From JBDTNQ01 sp039933635 (lineage in GTDB: Bacteria; Acidobacteriota; Vicinamibacteria; Vicinamibacterales; SCN-69-37): DNA of 32,020 nt. The notes beneath the pieces are model-generated. The model had not been told where the DNA came from. It ran no database searches and worked only from the letters and a program-made list of their open reading frames with translations. Of the stretch, positions 29,011-32,020 are shown in pieces (the first letter of the stretch is position 1; every line of letters starts with the position of its first letter). The position numbers were made by a program, and so were the translations under genes. The stretch is taken from NCBI GenBank assembly GCA_039933635.1, contig JBDTNQ010000042.1, positions 1 to 32,020 of the forward strand, read 5' to 3'.

Positions 29011-31653
29011 TCACGCGGCGACGAATTTTCCGACGCGTCGCGCGTAGCGCTGCAGTTCTCGCGCGGGCATCGGCATGCCGTAGAGGAAGCCCTGGCCATG
29101 ATCGCAGCCGAGGTGGCGCAGCAGATCGGCCTGGGTGCGGTTCTCGATGCCTTCCGCCACCGTGCGCAGGCACAGCGTCTTGCCCAGGCCGACGATCGCG
29201 CGCGTCAATGCCGACGCGCTCGCATCGGTCTCGAGGCGCTCTACGAAAGCCCGATCGATCTTGATCACGTCAATGGGCAGGCGCTGCAGGTAACTCAACG
29301 ACGAGTATCCGGTGCCGAAGTCATCGAGCGCGAGGCCGACGCCGATCGCCTTGAGCCGATGCATGACCGACAACGTCTGATCCGTATGCGTGAGCAGCAC
29401 GCTTTCGGTCAGCTCGAGCATCAGCGCGCTCGGCGGCAGGTCGGCCCGAGCGAGCGCACTTTGGATATCTTCGAACAGGCCCGGATCTGGAATCTGTCGG
29501 CCGGAGATGTTGACGGCCACCGACTGCGGCGCGACATCACCCAACTGGTTGCGCCACTCGCGCGCGTCGCGACAGGCCTGTTCCACGACCCACTTGCCGA
29601 TGGGGACGATGAGGCCTGTCTGCTCCGCGATTGGAATGAACACATTCGGCGGCACGGACCCCCGCGTGGGGTGAGCCCAGCGCAGCAACGCCTCGACGCC
29701 CACGAGCGCCTGGGTCTCGAGGGCATGCACGGGCTGGTACGCAAGGCTGAACTCGCCGCGTTCCAGTGCGCGCCGGAGATCGCCCTGCAATTCGAGACGG
29801 TTGAGCATCGCCGCGTGCATCTCGGGCTCGAACAGCGCCGTCTGGCCGCCGCCGCGATTCTTGGCCAGATACATCGCCAGGTCGGCGTTGCGAAGGAGAT
29901 CCTCCGCCGATTGTTCCGCGGTGATGAGCGCGACACCGATACTGGCCAGCGTCACCACCTCTCGCCCCTCGAGCACGAACGGATCCTTCAGGGCCTGCCC
30001 CACCCGATCGGCAATGACCATGACGCCATCGTCACCGTCCGCGTCGTCGATCAGCACGGCGAACTCGTCGCCCCCCAGCCGCGCGATGGTGTCGAAGGAC
30101 CGCAGCCCTCCCGCGAGGCGCTCCCCGACACCACGCAGCAGCAGGTCACCGACCTGATGCCCGAGGCTGTCGTTGACCGTCTTGAAGCCGTCGAGATCGA
30201 TGAACAGGATGCCGATCCCGTCCGCCCCATTGTGCCGGCGCGATAACGCGTAGCGCACCCGGTCGAGGAACAAGGCCCGGTTGGCGAGCCCGGTGAGCGG
30301 ATCGTGAAACGCCTGGTGCAGCAGCTGCGCCTCGAGCGCGCACCGTTCCGAGATGTCGCGCGTGTTCACGACAAGTCCGCGCACGTTCTCGTCGCTCATC
30401 AGGTTCGTGCAGATATTGTCGGTCTGGATCCAGGTGCCATCCGTGCGCTGCATGCGCCAGCGACCCGTGGCCGTACGACCCGTCTGCAGGACCTCTTCGA
30501 GCCGATGCGACGCGTCGAGTGCATCGTCGGTGTGCAGCAGCGCCAGCATCGACGTGCCGACGAGCGCGTCCGGCGCGTAGCCGAGTGTCGCGTCCGCCGA
30601 GGGGCTGACGAAGCTGACGACGCCATGCACGTCCACGATGCTAACAACGTCCGAGGCGTGTTGGACGAGGGAACGGAACCGCGCTTCACCATTCAAGAGG
30701 TCACGTTCCCGGTGGAGCGAGAGGTTCTCGCGAACCGCGACGACCTGACGCACGGCCACCAACACGGTGAGGAGCAGAGAGCCCACCAGCAGCTGAAACG
30801 TGTGTTCGTCCGAGCCGCCCCAGGCGACGACGACCAGGAGCGCATAGCCACAAATCACCGCGCCGTATGGAATGAGCGTCGTGTGCAGATGCGGCAGACG
30901 TGTCGGAGCGTCGGGCCGCTCGAGCCGAACCTGCTCGGCCTGAATGGCCATCGTGAGGAGCACGAAGAATACGATCGTGCAACCCTCGCGCAGCAGCGAT
31001 ACCGTGAGCGGATCGCCGACCCGAGGAATACCGGTCAGCAGGTCGCGCGCGATGACAACGGAGAACGCGACCACCAGCAACAGGGCCGAACGACGACGCG
31101 CGCCATTCGGGCAGCGCAGCAGCAACACCGACCCGCACGTCGCCAGGAACAGGTCGCAGGCCGGATAGACCATCGCCAGCGCCCGCGCAGGCGCATCGTT
31201 CGCCGTCGTCAGCTGCGGCACGACCACGCCATGCCAGATCAGCATGCCGCCACCGAGAACGACCATCGCGGCATCGAGCGACAGCTTGACCCGATCGCGC
31301 GACGTCGGCAGCGGGTCGATCAACGCAAGCGCCGCGCTGGCGGCGGTCAGATAGGACAGGACGTACGCGCCGTGAGCAATCGCCGTGACCGACGCCGGCA
31401 TGAGCGTCCACGGCGCCGTGGCCCACGCGACGTTCCCAATCGCGCCGAGGACAAACGCTGCGGCCATCAGGCCCCAGCCGGTCCGGAACGCCGGCGTCAT
31501 CGATGTGTGCCGGGCCGTCCTCATTGTCAGCACGCACGTAATAAGGCCGACTGGAACCGACGACAGATTCCCTACGATGTACCGGACCTCCGGGGACACC
31601 CCAGACGCCAGGTTCCATACGACGTAGAGGACCGCATAGAGGCCGACGGCCAT
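29011..31653 (-). CDS. Membrane PAS-GGDEF-EAL cyclic-di-GMP signalling protein
   Basis: ATG 31653 gives 880 residues; GTG 31692 and TTG 31779 are also in frame but the added segment is Pro/Arg-rich and runs into a hairpin. Residues 1-310 hold about nine hydrophobic helices as a sensor. A PAS domain is at about 325-443. The GGDEF domain (HDPLTGLANR, RLGGDEFAVLI) keeps an intact active site and the RxxD inhibitory site (RSFD) five residues before it. The EAL domain retains EALLRW, VNISG, LELTES, DDFGTGYSSL, KIDRAF, EGIE and the closing GQGFLYG. Both synthesis and breakdown of c-di-GMP thus look possible. It is transcribed alone. Confidence 0.93.
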   Translation of the reverse strand: MAVGLYAVLYVVWNLASGVSPEVRYIVGNLSSVPVGLITCVLTMRTARHTSMTPAFRTGWGLMAAAFVLGAIGNVAWATAPWTLMPASVTAIAHGAYVLSYLTAASAALALIDPLPTSRDRVKLSLDAAMVVLGGGMLIWHGVVVPQLTTANDAPARALAMVYPACDLFLATCGSVLLLRCPNGARRRSALLLVVAFSVVIARDLLTGIPRVGDPLTVSLLREGCTIVFFVLLTMAIQAEQVRLERPDAPTRLPHLHTTLIPYGAVICGYALLVVVAWGGSDEHTFQLLVGSLLLTVLVAVRQVVAVRENLSLHRERDLLNGEARFRSLVQHASDVVSIVDVHGVVSFVSPSADATLGYAPDALVGTSMLALLHTDDALDASHRLEEVLQTGRTATGRWRMQRTDGTWIQTDNICTNLMSDENVRGLVVNTRDISERCALEAQLLHQAFHDPLTGLANRALFLDRVRYALSRRHNGADGIGILFIDLDGFKTVNDSLGHQVGDLLLRGVGERLAGGLRSFDTIARLGGDEFAVLIDDADGDDGVMVIADRVGQALKDPFVLEGREVVTLASIGVALITAEQSAEDLLRNADLAMYLAKNRGGGQTALFEPEMHAAMLNRLELQGDLRRALERGEFSLAYQPVHALETQALVGVEALLRWAHPTRGSVPPNVFIPIAEQTGLIVPIGKWVVEQACRDAREWRNQLGDVAPQSVAVNISGRQIPDPGLFEDIQSALARADLPPSALMLELTESVLLTHTDQTLSVMHRLKAIGVGLALDDFGTGYSSLSYLQRLPIDVIKIDRAFVERLETDASASALTRAIVGLGKTLCLRTVAEGIENRTQADLLRHLGCDHGQGFLYGMPMPARELQRYARRVGKFVAA

Positions 31654-31741
31654 GGGAATCCGAGCCGCCACCTGTCCGCGAGGGACATCAGGCACAGAAC
31701 GGGCACGGAGCGGGTCTGGGGAGACAGGCACGGGGAGAGGC

Positions 31742-31801
31742 GGGAGGCCTCCCAGCTTGAATCGGCCACGGCCTCCCAAGGTTTAGCGCGCCGGCCGATT
31801 C
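31742..31801. promoter_or_regulatory. Interleaved inverted repeats between cinA and the GGDEF-EAL gene
   Basis: GGGAGGCC (31742-31749) can pair with GGCCTCCC (31770-31777), and GAATCGGCC (31759-31767) with GGCCGATTC (31793-31801). The spans overlap, so the two stems can form a pseudoknot or compete. The first arm is also part of the perfect palindrome GGGAGGCCTCCC (31742-31753). The region may end the cinA transcript or control the GGDEF-EAL leader. Confidence 0.45.
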
Positions 31802-31843
31802 CGGAGGTGGCGGCGGTGGGCGACTTCGAGACGAGACCAACCG

Positions 31844-32020
31844 TCAGCGGATCTCGCGGCGCACCAGGTCGAGGGCCGCAGCCGTCGAGTGCCGGCGAAC
31901 CGCCTCGCGGTCCCCCGGGAACTGAAAGTGACGCGCGACCACTCCCGCGACGGTCGCCACCGCAATCCAGACCGTTCCGACGGGTTTGGATGGCGTGCCG
32001 CCGTCGGGACCCGCGATGCC
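31844..32020 (-). CDS. cinA: CinA family protein, C-terminal end (partial)
   Basis: The frame enters from the right edge and ends at TGA 31846-31844, showing the last 58 residues. They read GIAGPDGGTPSKPVGTVWIA, then VVARHFQFPGDREAVRRHSTAAALDLVRRE, which is the closing part of the CinA C-terminal (nicotinamide-nucleotide amidohydrolase, PncC-type) domain. The GxxGPxGG..KPVGTV.I motif is the family's signature. Whether the full protein also has the N-terminal MoCF-like domain cannot be seen. It lies on the same strand as, and upstream of, the GGDEF-EAL gene. Confidence 0.88.
   Translation of the reverse strand, partial: GIAGPDGGTPSKPVGTVWIAVATVAGVVARHFQFPGDREAVRRHSTAAALDLVRREIR

Noticed and set aside
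28765..30246. 493-residue open frame on the plus strand
   Set aside because: Antisense to the GGDEF-EAL gene, with no recognisable domain.
31654..31779. Start of the GGDEF-EAL protein at TTG 31779
   Set aside because: The added residues are Pro/Arg-rich, the codon is a rare start, and the segment overlaps the inverted repeats at 31742-31777; ATG 31653 or GTG 31692 is more likely.

Overview
The window is high-GC bacterial chromosomal DNA. Its gene families and style (HYR/GDSL and Fn3-like lipoproteins, GT-C membrane glycosyltransferases, a CcmE with a Cys haem-binding motif, a CcmF-CcmH fusion, DUF721 protein, cassette tails reading PLQPTSGAG and LEPTAER) fit a soil Acidobacteriota lineage such as Vicinamibacterales. 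That placement is inferred from protein resemblance; there is no rRNA gene in the window. No tRNA, CRISPR array, insertion sequence or integrase was seen.

Layout. (1) 1-3538 is a row of small, same-strand, unrelated genes: a membrane protein, a P-loop kinase-like protein, a lipoprotein, a DUF433/DUF5615 antitoxin-toxin pair and a metallo-beta-lactamase-fold protein. They are separated by four attC-like recombination sites, so the row looks like an integron cassette array without its integrase (CALIN). (2) 3600-4046 is a 5'-truncated nucleotidyltransferase remnant at the edge of the array. (3) 4056-7660 (minus) encodes two paralogous secreted HYR-GDSL esterase-like lipoproteins and an Fn3-repeat lipoprotein. 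(4) 7778-15760 is a surface-glycan type region: FkbM methyltransferase, two GT-C membrane glycosyltransferases, an orphan polytopic protein, a GT2 polyprenyl-phosphate transferase, a DedA-like protein and an outer-membrane barrel. (5) 15821-19420 holds a second barrel, an RsbW-like kinase with an inositol monophosphatase, then shikimate kinase with a metallophosphoesterase. (6) 19434-26438 (minus) is one long, tightly overlapping cytochrome c maturation operon: ccmE, a ccmF-ccmH fusion, a zinc-ribbon membrane protein, a carboxypeptidase-regulatory-like protein, ccmA, ccmB, ccmC, ccmD and a 54-residue membrane microprotein. (7) 26516-28876 has maf, a DUF721 gene, 3-hydroxyacyl-CoA dehydrogenase and a YdjM-like protein. 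(8) 29011-31653 encodes a PAS-GGDEF-EAL membrane protein, and the C-terminal end of cinA runs off the right edge.

The points most worth following are the cassette array, the unusual cytochrome c maturation operon (Cys-type CcmE, CxCxC CcmH fused to CcmF, three unnamed accessory genes) and a recurring promoter pattern in which a -10 box sits exactly 7 bases before the start codon, implying leaderless mRNAs.
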